DNA from: Achatina immaculata
Taxonomy: Eukaryota > Mollusca > Gastropoda > Stylommatophora > Achatinidae
NCBI GenBank assembly: GCA_009760885.1
Contig: CM019702.1
Location: 55,205,446 to 55,269,445, forward strand
Reading direction: 5' to 3'
Length of the DNA: 64,000 bases
A program made the position numbers and the translations under genes. Below are positions 31,627 through 43,699 of this stretch, in pieces (within the stretch, counting starts at the first letter, position 1; the number at the start of each line of letters is the position of its first letter). The notes under the pieces are model-generated. The model was given only the letters and a program-made list of their open reading frames with translations. It did no database searches and was not told the origin of the DNA.

Positions 31627-34600
31627 CTGAAGACGATAAAAATAAACATGTAAGCGATATCCCATTCTTTCTTTGTATCTTTCACTGCTCTTTTCTTTAC
31701 TTCTTTCTTTCACTTGTTCATTCTACTTTTCTTCAACGTTGCAAAAGATTTTCTCACTCTTGTCTCCAGCCAGGCTACCTACGTTAAGTAGTTCGTCATC
31801 AAACAGTTGTGTTATAAGTCTTCTAATCAGATAAAACAGTGATTCTTTATTGTTATACTCAGAAACAACGTGACGGTCTATTTATACAGTTAAAAAAAGA
31901 AATGCAACAAATGATGCGATTTAAACTGAAGTTTGCTGATCAGATAGGGGTAAATTGCCTGAAACATTCACTTGGACATCAACTTCACGTGCTGATCTAA
32001 GTTGTACTCAGCAGATGATTCATGAGCACAGAAAAGCGACATTAGTCAAAACAGTATGTTTGGACAATAACTCAAGACAAGGTCAAGAGAATCCCATGAA
32101 ACTCATTGAACACAAAACTCACTAACCATGTTATTGAGTGCCTATAAAAGATTGACGCTCCTCGAAACAATTCATTTGAAAATAATTCAATGCGCAATTA
32201 TGGCTCATCTCACTACAGAAAAACGACTCATCAATGGAAGTTTACAGACTGGACAGTCACAAAGTGTAGTGGTCAGATAACTTAATGTGGTTAGAAGCAC
32301 CATCAGTCGCCTTTGGAGACGATTTCAAGAAACTGGCTTAGTTGCAGACCCGCCGTGCAGTGGAAGACCCATTGTCACAACTCCTGCCAAAGACCGCTTC
32401 GTACGGCTGCGTCATCTGAGGAATTGATTTGCATCTGCGTCTTCAACAGTCCAGTCAATGACATCAGCTCGTCGAATTTCAGATCAAACGGTCAGGAACC
32501 GACTGCACGACGCTGGTCTTTCGGCTAGAAGACCTTACATAAGTCCTGTTCTTACGAACCAGCATCGCCAAAGTCGACTGCAGTGGACGAACCAGCATCG
32601 TCAATGGACAGTTGCGAATGATTAGAGAATGGTTTGGTTTGGTGATACATCATTTTTTCTGCTCCATCGGCACGATAGACGGAGAATAGTTTACCGCAGA
32701 GTCCATGAGCACTATTCCCAGAACTGACTGCGTGAATGACGCTATTCCAGATGGTGGTGGAGGTGTTCTGGTGTGAGGGACGATCAACTTAATGGGAAGA
32801 AGTGACCTGGTGCAAACTGAAGGACTCCTGAATGCCCAACGATTCATTCATTCATTCATTTGCATGTCTCTTGCGGAACTTTGCCTCCCAAACAGCACTC
32901 CTGTAGGCCTCTCGGTTGTGAGCAAGATGGCCTGCTGCTGATGCATCCATGTGCAGATCGTCAACGATGTCTTATAGCCATCTTCGTTTTGGTCTTCCTC
33001 TCTTTCTTTTTCCCATTATGTACCCTTCCAATACGGTCTTCTCTAAATTATCATGGCGTTTAATGTGTCCAAAATATTTAAGTTTTCTTTCTTTAATCCT
33101 CTTTACTAGCCAGCACTCTTCAATATTCAGTTCTTGTAGTATAGATATATTTCTTCTTTTTTATGTACACGATATTTGGAGAACTCTTCTGTAGCATTTA
33201 CATTCAAATGCATGTATGCGTTTCTCGGCTGTTTTGTTCCATGATTGTTGTTTGGGTTTCTTGGTATATTTCCAGAAGATAGTTTACCATTGCTTTCCTT
33301 CCGGGCAGTGACTGTACTAGTCATTGATCGTAGCTATTGTCCCTACATTGAGATCATCTGCCTACCATCATAGAATGGTGACCATAACCAACATTATCTG
33401 TCAGCTGCTCTTCCATTCTATCCACCACCTGCTCCCATGGCTTCACGTCACCCTGGTTGGAGAGCTATACGGGTACTCCACCTTGCCCAAGGGTGTCCAA
33501 CGATACGTCGCCGAAATTCTTGGTCCTCACGTCCTTCCACTTCTGGCTGTACCAGTGTGGATTTATCAACAGGATATCGCTCGGCCTCATGTGCACAACT
33601 CACTAGCCAGTTCCTCGCTAACAACAACGTCCAGACCATTCCGTGGCCATCCATGTCATCAGACATGAACCCAATAAAACACTTATGAGATGAACTCAAC
33701 AGACATGTCCACCAGCGAGACGTGACGCCAACTAATCTTCGACAATTGTCTCTTGCACAGCGGGAAAAGTGGATAGCTACCCCACAACAACTGATCTAAC
33801 AGCTAATCTGATCCGTGTCAAGGAGATGTCGTTCTCCGATACAGGCCAGAGGAGGCCATATACCTTACTGAAACAGAGGCCTGAATGGCAACGAATAAAA
33901 GTCCAAATCACATTTAATGAACATCATTTCATTGTTAAAGTCTTAAAGTTTCTTCATCCCAAGAATGAAACATTAATTCCGTAAAATAAAATGTTTGAAA
34001 TTTAGTTTCAATTACGGCTACAGTAGTTTTGCGTTTTTTCTAACATTATATATAATCAGACTGAAATGTGAATTGTTATATTTATTTGTCGAACTCTTTC
34101 TTTCTTCGACTTAATACAAATTAGATTAGGAAAAAAAGCATATCAAAAGAGTGTAAGATTAAACTATTACTTTGAATATAATAGTTTAATCTTCACTTTT
34201 TTTAACATGTTTTTTTTAATAATATAATGTGTATACTTGTGTTCAATCGAGTGTGTGGGAAGAATGAAAGATGGAGTGATGAAAGACATAATGTAAGACA
34301 GGCCTACGTGCTCAATTCTTTACCCGTTAAAAATAAAGATCGTTCATTCATTCCTAAGAATGATGGTAAGAACCATATCATTTTCTACATGAACCAAATT
34401 AATACTATTTTTAGAAAGAGAAAACACCTCAAACCTTTAAGGGAACTATTATGCACAAGCACCTTTCCAGGGTGATTACTGCTGTGATCCAGCTGCTCAC
34501 CCGGGTGAAGTTCATATGTGGTATTGAAAAGATGAAGAAACAAACTTCTATGGGTTCGAAATGCAAGTCGGCTGCAACCATTGATGGGTTGTACATAACG

Positions 34601-37600
34601 TTTAATCCCACGAGAGTTATAAGTGAGCCTAGGTCAGAAAAGGCCAGACCTGTACATGGAAATAAGTAATATCAACTTCGACATTATGCTAAGGAGTTGT
34701 CTATCCCTAGAAATATGAGCACATGAAGAAAACAAAGTAGTGGCTGAATTTTAAAAATTAAAATGTACACAAACAACACAAGCCAATAAAAACGATAGAT
34801 TAGTAGATTGTGAATTATGATTGCTCCAAAATTAGTTTTTCTTTCCTACAAAGGTAGCTCACAGGTACGAGGTGAAATAAGTTCCTTGATTACAATATCG
34901 ATATTTCAGCTACCATGCCGTACACTTCATCTAAACGCTTACAAAAAATAAATAAATAAAAAAGCAAAGAAAATAAGATTTTTTTTACCCCCAAAATTAG
35001 CATTATTTTAATGTACCTTGAAAAATTGTTCATTAACTGGTTCTATAAGCAAATAAATTTATCAGAGTCTATTAAATCGTAACATTGAAAACATTTGGAA
35101 CACTTCAAGATACATGATCATGGGATTATCTAAAATATTATTGCACCGAAACAGTGATCTTATAAGCAGTAGTGCCTCTTGTGCAAGCTATCTTTTGTAC
35201 ATTATGGAGGTATAAGTAATGAAAAAGCTATTTAAATACCCTCAGTTATGAAATAACTAAAATACAAGCAATTGTGAAATCAATGTGTCAGCTTTTTTTA
35301 AATAAACACTACCGTAAAATTATTTTGTCAACGGTATCTTAGAATTTCTAGTTATTCATTTTAAGAAAGAAAAACGGGTGCATAAAACTTGCATAGCACT
35401 TTCAGAAGTTCAAAATTTTAGAATTCAGAATCCGGGACCATCGCATTCAGGACACTTTCATACATGTTCCACGCACACACTAACACCCATCTACTAATGT
35501 TTTCCATTAATATTTTGGTTGTTTAATTTACGTGTTCGCCAACTCAGTTTAGATTTTCTACCAGCAGTGAGTCTATCACAACAGCGTGAGACTCTTCCTG
35601 ATCTAGCAGCTACCCGATTCTCGCCGATAGCGTCTCAGTCTCAATACGCATACTGGATGTGGTGACTGCACAAGCTAATCTATATGTTTCCCACAACCCC
35701 TTTACTGCAATAGACGGCAAAACCATCCACTTTTTCTTCCTTTAATCACTGAGCCGTCTGTGTATAGTACCATATCTGAAGACCTGCATTGACTCTGTAT
35801 TATCTCCTGAACTTGAAGTTCAGTTGCACCGTACACACAATCCCAGCATCCACGACCGAGCTGTACAGCAACCTGTGTTAGCTGAGGCTGGTCCTGTACT
35901 AAAATCCGGTCCTATCCTTTAGAAATTTCATTCATATCACACACTTCCATTATTCTATTCTCTGCCGCAGTCATCCATGATCTTCCTCTTTTAAAGCGTC
36001 TACCCTGGCCATTCGAAATACATTACCAAGAGGGTGACTTCCATACCTGTCACCCTGATGTAAATTTTTACCAGAGCCTACCTGTGTCAAACTCTCACAG
36101 TTGACATGCCAAGCATAATACTGCATTGAATAATATCTATATCGTATCCCAAGACTACTCTCAATGGTCAATTGCGAATTAGACAGAGTTAATAGACCAA
36201 GATCACAGTCCTAAACTGACGTCACCAGCGGTTACATTAACACGAACAGAGTTCGCTGTGGGAAGTTTGTTGCAGTCATAATCCTGACTGTGCCAATCGC
36301 CTTTGTAGCTTTTCTTTTTATTACATTATAAATATTGTATGCACAAGAGAGGGATCCGTGAAACGTGTTCCTCTGGTACTTCATAAACTCAGTAACTTCC
36401 CCTGACACTTTACAACAGGAACATTGGAGCCCACAGCCATGTTCTTTAGGGAGTACCAGAGAATGTTTGGTTTATTCTGGGTTTATCACAGCACTGCTAT
36501 CATCATAGCAACCTGTTATCAAATCAGCACTATCTTGTAATTTAGTAAATTGTTCTCTCGACCACTTCTCGAGTAGGTAATAAAACGCATTTTGCTGTGC
36601 TATTATGTGATAATCATCCAGTATAGTCTTGTCTTTACCAGTTTTGGGCAAAGGCAAAAGGGAGCTATGCAAGCTATACACCAGTCAGAAGGCTGGGTTT
36701 TGCTGTGCTACACTTCATATCACTTCACTTTCAGCCTCTTTTCGATGTCCATACCGGACTCCATCAGGCCCATGTGACCCATTTTTGAAACTACTTTGTT
36801 GTTTAGTGTGCCTATGTCTCCTCCTCTGTTGGAACCTCCAGAACTCTGTACAAAACCGAACATTCTTTTTCTCGTTACTATGAGCTCTTCACGATTTCCT
36901 TGATCTGTTTGTTTAATGTAAGTCTGGAGAATGCATTCCTTTGTGGTCATCAGTACATGGTCTTCCTCATCCCTGATGTTAACTTTCACACATATGTCAG
37001 ATTTTCAGCTTACACCTCCCAGATTGTGCACACTGCCTTCTTAGCTATTATTCCTTGTACACACTTGCGTCATTTCTGCGAGTTTGACTTCACAGCAACA
37101 GTTCTGAAACTGTTGGTTGCCCTTTTCATTTGCACTTCTTCGATACTCTTTGCCTCAAGTTGTTATCTTAGACCGTGGTCTAGATCTCTGTTAATTTTCT
37201 ATTACGCCCCATCTGGTCAGACAGCCTGCTACTATGGCTTCTGTCCGCCAGGGTGGTTGCCTAGAAGTCCCTTGACTTCTGTTTTCCTTTGCCATGCCTT
37301 CAGTCTAATCCTGCCAAGTGCTGTCTCACCGGTGGGTATGTTTTCTATACCGGAGACCTTTATCTTTCTTAATTCTCAGCGAGCAGGGGAGGTGGTCACT
37401 TCTATTGTGTGCTAGTCCTTCCTAAAGTATATTCAACACAACAATCAATTCATGTGTGGATACCAGAGTCAAAATCATTCTTTCTCATTTGTTCACTACA
37501 GCATACTCCTTTCTACCAAGGCATTGCCCATTGCCCGACCCTGGATATTTCCAGTAAGTGTTACAATAATGAGTACTTCTGGCATTAAAGTACCACAAAC

Positions 37601-39243
37601 TATCAGTCTATCGCCAGTTAAATCTTCTTGTTCAGAGTAAAATCTCCAGTGCCCTTCATCTGTTAGTGAGTTCTTGTCAGAATGTATATTGAACATGTAT
37701 CCATCTCACACCTTGATTCACTAGGTGAACGCCAGATAGTTCCAGGCTGTCCTTGTCCAAAGTCTTCAAATCAATAATTTCATGTCGCAGGTCAGTCTTT
37801 GTCTAAATTGTTTACCTCTTATGATTTCCTCTCATCGGATTGGAATTGAAGATGTAGCCAGGGAATTTCAAAGTTACTTTACGTGTCTCCTGCAAGAACA
37901 TTATGTCAAAGTTATACAGTATAAGCTCTAAGGCAGATTCCCGGTGTTTGACACTCCTTCAGTTCTAGTATCCAATATTTATGCACTTGAGACTCTTGGG
38001 TTTAGACTGGGTTCTTGCGTTCACTGGCACTATTTTCTATTTCTTACCACCAAGACTTTTGCTCTTTCTCCTGACCAGTAGAGTTATCACTTCAGTTGGA
38101 TGTTGTTCCATCGCTGAACTCAGAGCACGATCTCCGTAGCACTAACGACGATTTTGTGTATTAATACATAATTCCACACCACTGTTGCAATCTATAGAGG
38201 GAACTATCCGGTCGCTCTAGCAGAACCCTCGTGCTAGAGACGAGACTAGACCTTACTCTCGATGTCGCTCAGCCCGCATCAGAGCCACTCAGTGTTAGCA
38301 GTTGCATCCCTTGCATCCATTCAGCCTTTGTTTTATGTTTACGAATTTTCGATTCGCACTGTGTAATGAAGACTGTGGCAAACCTAGTTTCAGCAAGGAA
38401 ATGTTGGTAGAGAAGCATGGTCCAGCTACACAAAAAGCCGGGGGAGTCAGGAAAGTGCGTAGAAACAAGAATGAAAGAAAGAATACCATGAAAAACGATA
38501 CCGAAAAGGCAAAAGAAAAACAAATCATGAAATAAATTATATTTAAATAGAAATATTACACACAGTTAGATTTTGGGCACATTAAACGTCATGATAATCT
38601 AGAGAAAACCGTCTTGGAAGGGTACATAATGGGAAAAAGAAAGAGAGGAAGACCAAGGTCGAAGATGGCTGCAAGACATCGTTGTTGATCTACAAATGGA
38701 TGCATCACCAGCAGGCCATATTGCTCACAAACGAGAAACCTACAGGAGTGCTGTTGAGAATGCAAAGTTCCGCAAGGGACATGCAAATGAATGAATGAAT
38801 GAATGAATGAATGAATAAATGAGTCAATTGAACCGCTTAAAAGATAAGGGATGTTTGTACGTAAAAATAGAATCCCGATGTCGAGGTTTCCGCAAACAAA
38901 CACATTGCAGAGCTTGTTATGTAAAGTGATTTCTAACATAAGTATCAGTGTTAGTACACAGTAACTATCACTGCATTTAGTTGAAGAGATTCGTGTTTTT
39001 CTTACATAGTAGACTGATGTTGATGCAGTCTTTAAAATCCTGCTTGATGAAGCAGATGACGTTGAGGATGTTTGTTACAATACCGAAAATGTCAATTATC
39101 TGACACAGCACTCCATAAACAACCCACGTGAAAATCAGCACAGCTTCATCGCTGACTCCAGAGGCATCAGACACTTTGTGCTCCTGAGGTTCTGATTTCT
39201 CCACTGACGCGAAGATAAATGTTGGCTCAGTTTTTATCTCCAT
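31012..39243 (-). CDS. Chemosensory receptor C (rhodopsin-like GPCR, three exons)
   Basis: Exons 39243-39006, 34649-34435 and 31626-31012 join in frame into 355 residues. It has the family order: acidic N-terminus (DASGVSDEAVLIF), TM1 (FGIVTNILNVICFIKQ), TM2-TM3 ending LERC (140-143), TM4, an RNKT loop sequon, TM5, a third loop with ADRISSRNQKVAK, TM6 (CFVPF) and TM7 (SVNSSMNIFIYYCMS). The tail ends TDTKSKH and appears to be the unmodified family tail. It is the closest relative of B. Oddities: the last base of exon 1 is T, not G, so the usual Gly at the exon 1/2 junction becomes Cys and the donor is TAT|GTAAG; introns are very long (4.36 and 2.81 kb) and filled with LINE and Tc1 remains. Predicted plasma-membrane chemoreceptor, ligand unknown. 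Confidence 0.84.
32200..33830 (+). pseudogene. Tc1-type transposase, split and decayed
   Basis: 5' half 32200-32843: MAHLTTEKRLINGSLQTGQS, then RSTISRLWRRFQETGLV (helix-turn-helix) and CSGRPIVTT, then RLHDAGLSARRPYISPVL. 3' half 33497-33830: QRYVAEILGPHVLPLLAV, YQQDIARPHVH (normally QQDNARPH) and MSSDMNPIKHL (normally SPDLNPIEHLWD), the DDE catalytic region. Many stops and a 653-bp insertion between the halves make it inactive. Lies in intron 2 of receptor C. Confidence 0.8.
32844..33496 (-). mobile_element. Insertion in Tc1: LINE alpha 3' end plus dispersed repeat
   Basis: Flanked by CCAACGAT at 32836-32843 and again at 33497-33504, an 8-bp target-site duplication; removing one copy makes the transposase frame continuous across NAQRY. 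32844-33246 is the alpha LINE end on the minus strand with its (ATTC)n border; 33298-33496 is the 195-bp dispersed repeat. Confidence 0.75.
34085..34350 (-). repeat. AATG-tailed dispersed repeat, rearranged copy
   Basis: 34186-34350 matches 10200-10270 in reverse (GAAAGATGGAGTGATGAA, then GTGCTCAATTCTTTACCC, then AATAAAGAT). 34085-34185 matches 10250-10340 in direct orientation, so the copy is partly inverted on itself around AAACTATTA...TAATAGTTT near 34163-34192. Confidence 0.5.
34435..34649 (-). CDS. Receptor C exon 2 (TM2-TM3)
   Basis: 215 nt. Acceptor ATGTACAG|GTCTGG, donor AAAG|GTTTGAG. Encodes LAFSDLGSLITLVGL through ITLERCLCIIVPLK with PIEVCFFIF in the middle. Confidence 0.88.
34680..35440. 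other. Receptor C intron 1, paralog-conserved block
   Basis: ATCTAAAATATTATTGCACC near 35130 and the following GCAAGCTATC resemble 23745-23800 in receptor B intron 1 and 48070-48135 in receptor D intron 1. No coding content. Confidence 0.4.
35540..38250 (-). mobile_element. Decayed I-clade-type LINE with RNase H
   Basis: Minus-strand fragments in order: an endonuclease-like start (FLQETRK near 37890, then FPGYIFNSNP), a reverse transcriptase block (LPKTGKDKTILDDYHII near 36640, normally PKPGKD...YRPI) and LYTDGSVIKG near 35765, an RNase H active-site strand. RNase H after the reverse transcriptase points to the I/Nimbus group. Frames are broken throughout. The 171-codon plus-strand open frame at 36900-37415 is antisense to it. 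Confidence 0.55.
38568..38825 (+). mobile_element. LINE 3' end (alpha family) with (AATG)n tail
   Basis: TTTTGGGCACATTAAACGTC and following encode GHIKRHDNLEKTVLEGYIMG and, after a one-base shift, WLQDI. Ends GTTCCGCAAGGGACATGC followed by nine AATG-type units. Lies in receptor C intron 1. Confidence 0.75.
39006..39243 (-). CDS. Receptor C exon 1 (N-terminus, TM1)
   Basis: 238 nt starting MEIKTEPTFIF; residues 1-79 plus the first base of codon 80. The donor TAT|GTAAGA has a non-consensus last exonic base but a strong intronic side. Confidence 0.82.
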
Positions 39244-39259
39244 TACGCACTCCGTTAGG

Positions 39260-41290
39260 GAGATTAGTTATAGTAGGGTCAAATTATAAATAGTATTTCT
39301 CCAGCTTCACTGTACTGCTGTTTACCATTTTTTTGTCTTTACCTGCATCAACAAATTCAACCCTCCTTTCAAAGCATAATTTACGTTTCATTAGAGTGCT
39401 TAGTTTATCTTGTAAAGAATCTATCTTTTAAAAGCACTGAACACTATGCCATTATACTACATTTATAATTTTTATGGATTCGGTAAATTGAACAGAAAAA
39501 ATACCTACATTGTGCTCAATATTTGTTTTCATACCAACACTGAAGACTTGTTAAAAGAAAAAAAAAACTGCTTATGTGAAGACTATTATGAGGAATATAA
39601 AGTGCTTAAACTTTTTCATGTGTATTTCTTCTTTGCGCCACATAATGTGATTTACACAAATAATAAGATAGCACTTGTGAGAGTAATTTTTTATCATTTG
39701 TAGATATGTCCTGTCTCAGCGCGAGCTGATTCCCCTGAGTAAAAGTATATGGTGATGTTTACCAGGTTTTCACAGTGAATGTTTCTTATACACCACTTTT
39801 AGAAGTTCTTATACATTAGCCCTGCTGCCGAGGTTATTTTAGAAAGTTTTAGTGCGATATTAACAAAGCTGAAAGATTATAACATTCTGTATAAAATGTA
39901 TAACCGAGTTATACAACTTCCTACAGTTTTATTACCAACATTTACTTCTAATTACTCTTCATTCCTGGAATAGTTTTTATGTTCTGATAAATTTAATTTG
40001 ACATTTTTTGTATAGAAAGCAAGTGAGTGGATATTACTCTTTAATTAAACAATACGGTCTGAGTTTAAAAATGTGCTACTTCACTTTATTCATTATTTAT
40101 TTAAATATTCCTCGCATATGTGTGTAAGACCTACCAACTCTGCTAGTGTTTAGAAGTAACAGAGTTAAAGCTCCTCTCTATTATTTATTGCAAATAATAA
40201 AAATTCATATTAATGTCGTCTTAGTCTCCTTTTTTGTCTTAATTTCTCTACGTGCATCATCCAAAGAATGTATACATTATGTATTGATTTGACAAGAAAG
40301 ATAAAATGAAGCGTCAGATCCAACGTTAAATAAATCCTTATCACAAATACAACATGATAAATCCATTTATTTTGTGTCACTGAAGTAGTGTCAAAACTAA
40401 AATATACACTTTATCATTATTGAATTGTCGGTACCATATTTCGTTTAAGGATACCCCGATATGTCAAGTTTCCTTTGATATGTTATTACAATACGTTTAC
40501 CTCCGTTTCTAAATTACTTCTTTCTGCCACTACCATCTGAACACTAAATAGCATAACTTCTTTTAAGTACATTGATTACAATATTTATTTACAAACGTAT
40601 ATGTAATTTTTTTTAAAAAGTATGTTCTAAACAATTTAGTTATTTTTAATAGTCAGATATCAGGGCTAAGGTTGCAGTAACATCGCTATTAGACTGAGTC
40701 ACATGTTTGGACCGCGCTGCACTACAACCGCCACACGTAGGTTTGCAGAACAGTCCTGGTTTTAATTAAATAAATTCACTGCCCCAAATAATGCTTTCGA
40801 GTCAACTATTAGTCCTGTTGTTTTCTCTTCCTATGAACTAATTTTCATTGGACTTCTGCTCTCTCCCAACGATTCCAGGTATACATAATTGTTATACACA
40901 TTAACAAAACAATACGGTGGGAAACTTAATGTGTCTTCCATTTTTGTAATTGACTGTTATTTTGTGCGGGTTCATATCATTAATTTTTCATATCCTTTCT
41001 CTTTCCAAGAGAGATTTTTTTTTCTCTTGACGATGCTGTGTCTCTATCGATGCTCGGCGCAAATGGAGAGCGATGTTCAGTATAGCAAAATTAAGACCAA
41101 GTGTGGCCTATACCATAATTTACCAGCTTTTGGAGACTACGGCGGCTGCAAACTGTACACACTTTGGTGAGAAAAATCCATGTTTTACATCATGTTCGTC
41201 ACAGCTCTGAAAGTCGATAATGTATTTCTGACTGTCATTTTTAAGAAATTGATTCCTAGTGAAATAAAGAAAATACTTTTTTTTTTTTTG
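39260..41290. other. 5' flank of receptor C
   Basis: Blocks at 39360-39430, 39700-39760, 39880-39925 and 40340-40460 are colinear with receptor B upstream DNA. A 93-codon open frame at 40889-41170 (+) has no recognised family. No promoter motif was firmly identified. Confidence 0.4.
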
Positions 41291-41299
41291 TCACTAGTG

Positions 41300-41560
41300 T
41301 TGGTCACTTGATGAGAAGAAATGATCAGAGAATCCCAAAACAAGCTATCAAGTGGAACACAACAGGCCGAAGAAAAAGAGGCAGACCGCGTGAAACTCTG
41401 AAGAGGACATTATTAAGATAGGCCACATTAACCGGCATAAATTCCTTTGATGAGGTTGAAAGACTCGTCGAAGACAGGAAAAATTGGCGAACTACTTTGC
41501 GAGCCCTATGTGACGTTTAACGGCACAGGAAGGATATAAGATATAAGATAAGATAAGTGT
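41300..41560 (+). mobile_element. LINE 3' end (beta family)
   Basis: Near copy of 4880-5130: CTTGATGAGAAGAAATGATC through AAAAATTGGCGAACTACTTT to GGATATAAGATATAAG. Its ATAAG-type tail is slightly longer here. Confidence 0.8.
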
Positions 41561-41723
41561 TGGTGCTGAGAGAAATATGTGTACTTTTTTATATTACCGG
41601 TGATAAAATAATTCATTGAAGTGTTCCAGCATACCTAATAAAAAGTATTCCTTCCAGGAAAATGTTCACACGAAATGTCCTAAACAAAACGAATAAGAAA
41701 TACTTTGAAGCAGAAATTAAAAT

Positions 41724-42590
41724 GTGTATGATCTACATTGTGCATTGCGAAAGAAACGCTGTCACGAAAAGTATAAATCAAAAATGTATTCTTTAAGTAC
41801 TTCTGAAAGGCTGGAGAGTTATTTTGTGACCAGATCTTGTGAACATGAACAATCAGTACAAACGGCGGAGTTGACAGTGCACTATCAGCTCAATGAATTC
41901 ATTACCAAGTTTAGCTCTAACATGTTTAATGAATCAAAAACCGCAAAAAATGTGCCATTGGTGACAACTATAGTAACAGCAACAGTAAAATACAGTTTAA
42001 CTCCTGACACTACCAAACAATTACGTGATTATTTAACAAATGCATACTGTTTTGGTCTCTGGACCGACACTAGCAACCTTGATACTGAGAAACTGTTCCT
42101 ATTTACTGTTCAGAATTTCAGTTCTAAAAATGGTATGACTATAAAAGTGCTTCAACTGGCTTGTTTGAAAAGTGAAATTGCTTTGAAATAAGCAATAAAT
42201 CTGCTAATGAATTGGAAGAAAACAATATTGATGACCGTAAATGGATGTTGTTAGGAACTGTACAAGCAAGGTTTGAAATGAAGAGACACTGTAAAGTTTC
42301 TGCAAGACAAAAGATAGTCAACTGACGATTCACTGTTGTCTGATCAGTTCACATATTTGAAGCAATGTATTGAAGAAGTACTCATGCAGGAGTAAGACAC
42401 TTGGAATACCGAACTTTGTCAAGAGAAGTGGTCATGGACCTATTTTTTGGACAGTCCGAATCATTATGTTCTGGTCTGTACAGAATATGACTTTCAAGAC
42501 CTGTTTTTAATCTTTCTAGTTGGAGATAGAAGTCGTTTCTCTGATGACCTGGGTGCTCTTTTCTCCCACATGGTTTTATAGTAAGCTTCT
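41724..42590 (+). pseudogene. hAT-type transposase fragment
   Basis: A 155-codon frame encodes TAELTVHYQLNEFITKFSSN, VTTIVTATVKYSLTPDTTKQ and FGLWTDTSNLDTEKLFLFTVQNF. The SDAS/TDTS-plus-LF pattern is typical of the N-terminal half of BED-finger hAT transposases of the ZNF862/KIAA1586 kind. It then shifts frame near 42185 and decays. N-terminal zinc finger not seen. Confidence 0.6.
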
Positions 42591-42721
42591 CTCAGTATAA
42601 TCTTAAGTTATATTTGAGTTGTTGTTATTATTATAAGAATATCACGATGACACAAACACTGGAGGTTATGAAACACCGGAGATTAGATATATTGATGTCA
42701 CAGTATTACTGTCCACAACAC

Positions 42722-43021
42722 AAAAAGAATTGAAAAACTAATTATGTCAGTCAGTAATAATAATAAAGAGCAAAACCTTTATTTTAATGGAAAGAAAACT
42801 AATTGATGAGAAATGACAAAACACAATAAGGTAGGTCAAATATATGTCAATCAGGAAAAATTGGAAAGTGTTTAATATGCTGGATCAGTATTAACTGATA
42901 CTGGAGATACAATGAGGGAAATTAAAATGATGACATCGATCGCTTTTGCAAAAATAAAACAACTAAAGAAGTTCTGGAGAGGAACAGATATAACTACAAA
43001 AATGTCGTTCTTTGTTTGAAG
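42722..43021 (+). mobile_element. LINE alpha internal fragment
   Basis: Matches the minus strand of 59850-60160: GATACAATGAGGGAAATTAA, then ATGACATCGATCGCTTTTGC, then TTCTGGAGAGGAACAGATA. It ends exactly where receptor D exon 3 sequence begins. Confidence 0.65.
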
Positions 43022-43454
43022 AAACATGGCCAAGGAGAGTTTTGTTTCCTAATGGACGAAATTTCAATCTCATTAATCTGGATAATGATAATGATGATGA
43101 TGTGTAACATACTTCTTTAATTCTGTATTTTTAACGGTATAAGGGAGTTAACCTAGGATTAATTTAGTGGATTGACGAAATGGTTAATGCCCTTAGAAAA
43201 ATTTAATAGTACAGGTCAACAAAGGTCAGTCAGTCAGATACGTTTAAGGCCATTTCTTGACATGTCCAGTCACGAGATATTGTACGGGTAACAAAAGCCA
43301 TTTAGGACATCTTTGTTCAGTTAGTTATTTTTAGCTAGAGAGCTAAAAATGGGGTTGCTTTTTAAAGAATGTGCCAAGGTTATAAACAGGCAATCAATTT
43401 TTCTGCACGGAGTTGAGACCTTTTGCTGAACTTAAGGTCTTACATCTTACATCC

Positions 43455-43695
43455 GTCCTGTGGCGTTAAACGTCGCATAGGGTCCGCGTGGTAGTTCGCC
43501 AAGACATTCTGTCTTCAGCGAGTTTTTTCAATCTCATCAAGGGATGTTATGCCCACTGAATTAGCTTCTCTTAACAATGTCCTCTTTAGAGTTTCACTTG
43601 GTCAAGCTCTTTTTCCTCAGCCTGTTGTGTTCCACTTGATAGCTTGTTTGGGGATTCTTTGATTGTTTCTTCTTACCACATGACCGACATATGCT
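43455..43695 (-). mobile_element. LINE 3' end (beta family)
   Basis: Reverse-complement match to 4870-5105: TTAAACGTCGCATAGGG, then TCTTAACAATGTCCTCTTTA, then GTGTTCCACTTGATAGCTTG. Interrupts receptor D exon 3. Confidence 0.7.
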
Positions 43696-43699
43696 CGTC

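Noticed and set aside
36900..37415. 171-codon open frame on the plus strand, rich in Cys and Phe
   Set aside because: It is antisense to the decayed I-type LINE whose endonuclease, reverse transcriptase and RNase H motifs lie on the minus strand on either side; no known domain in the plus reading.
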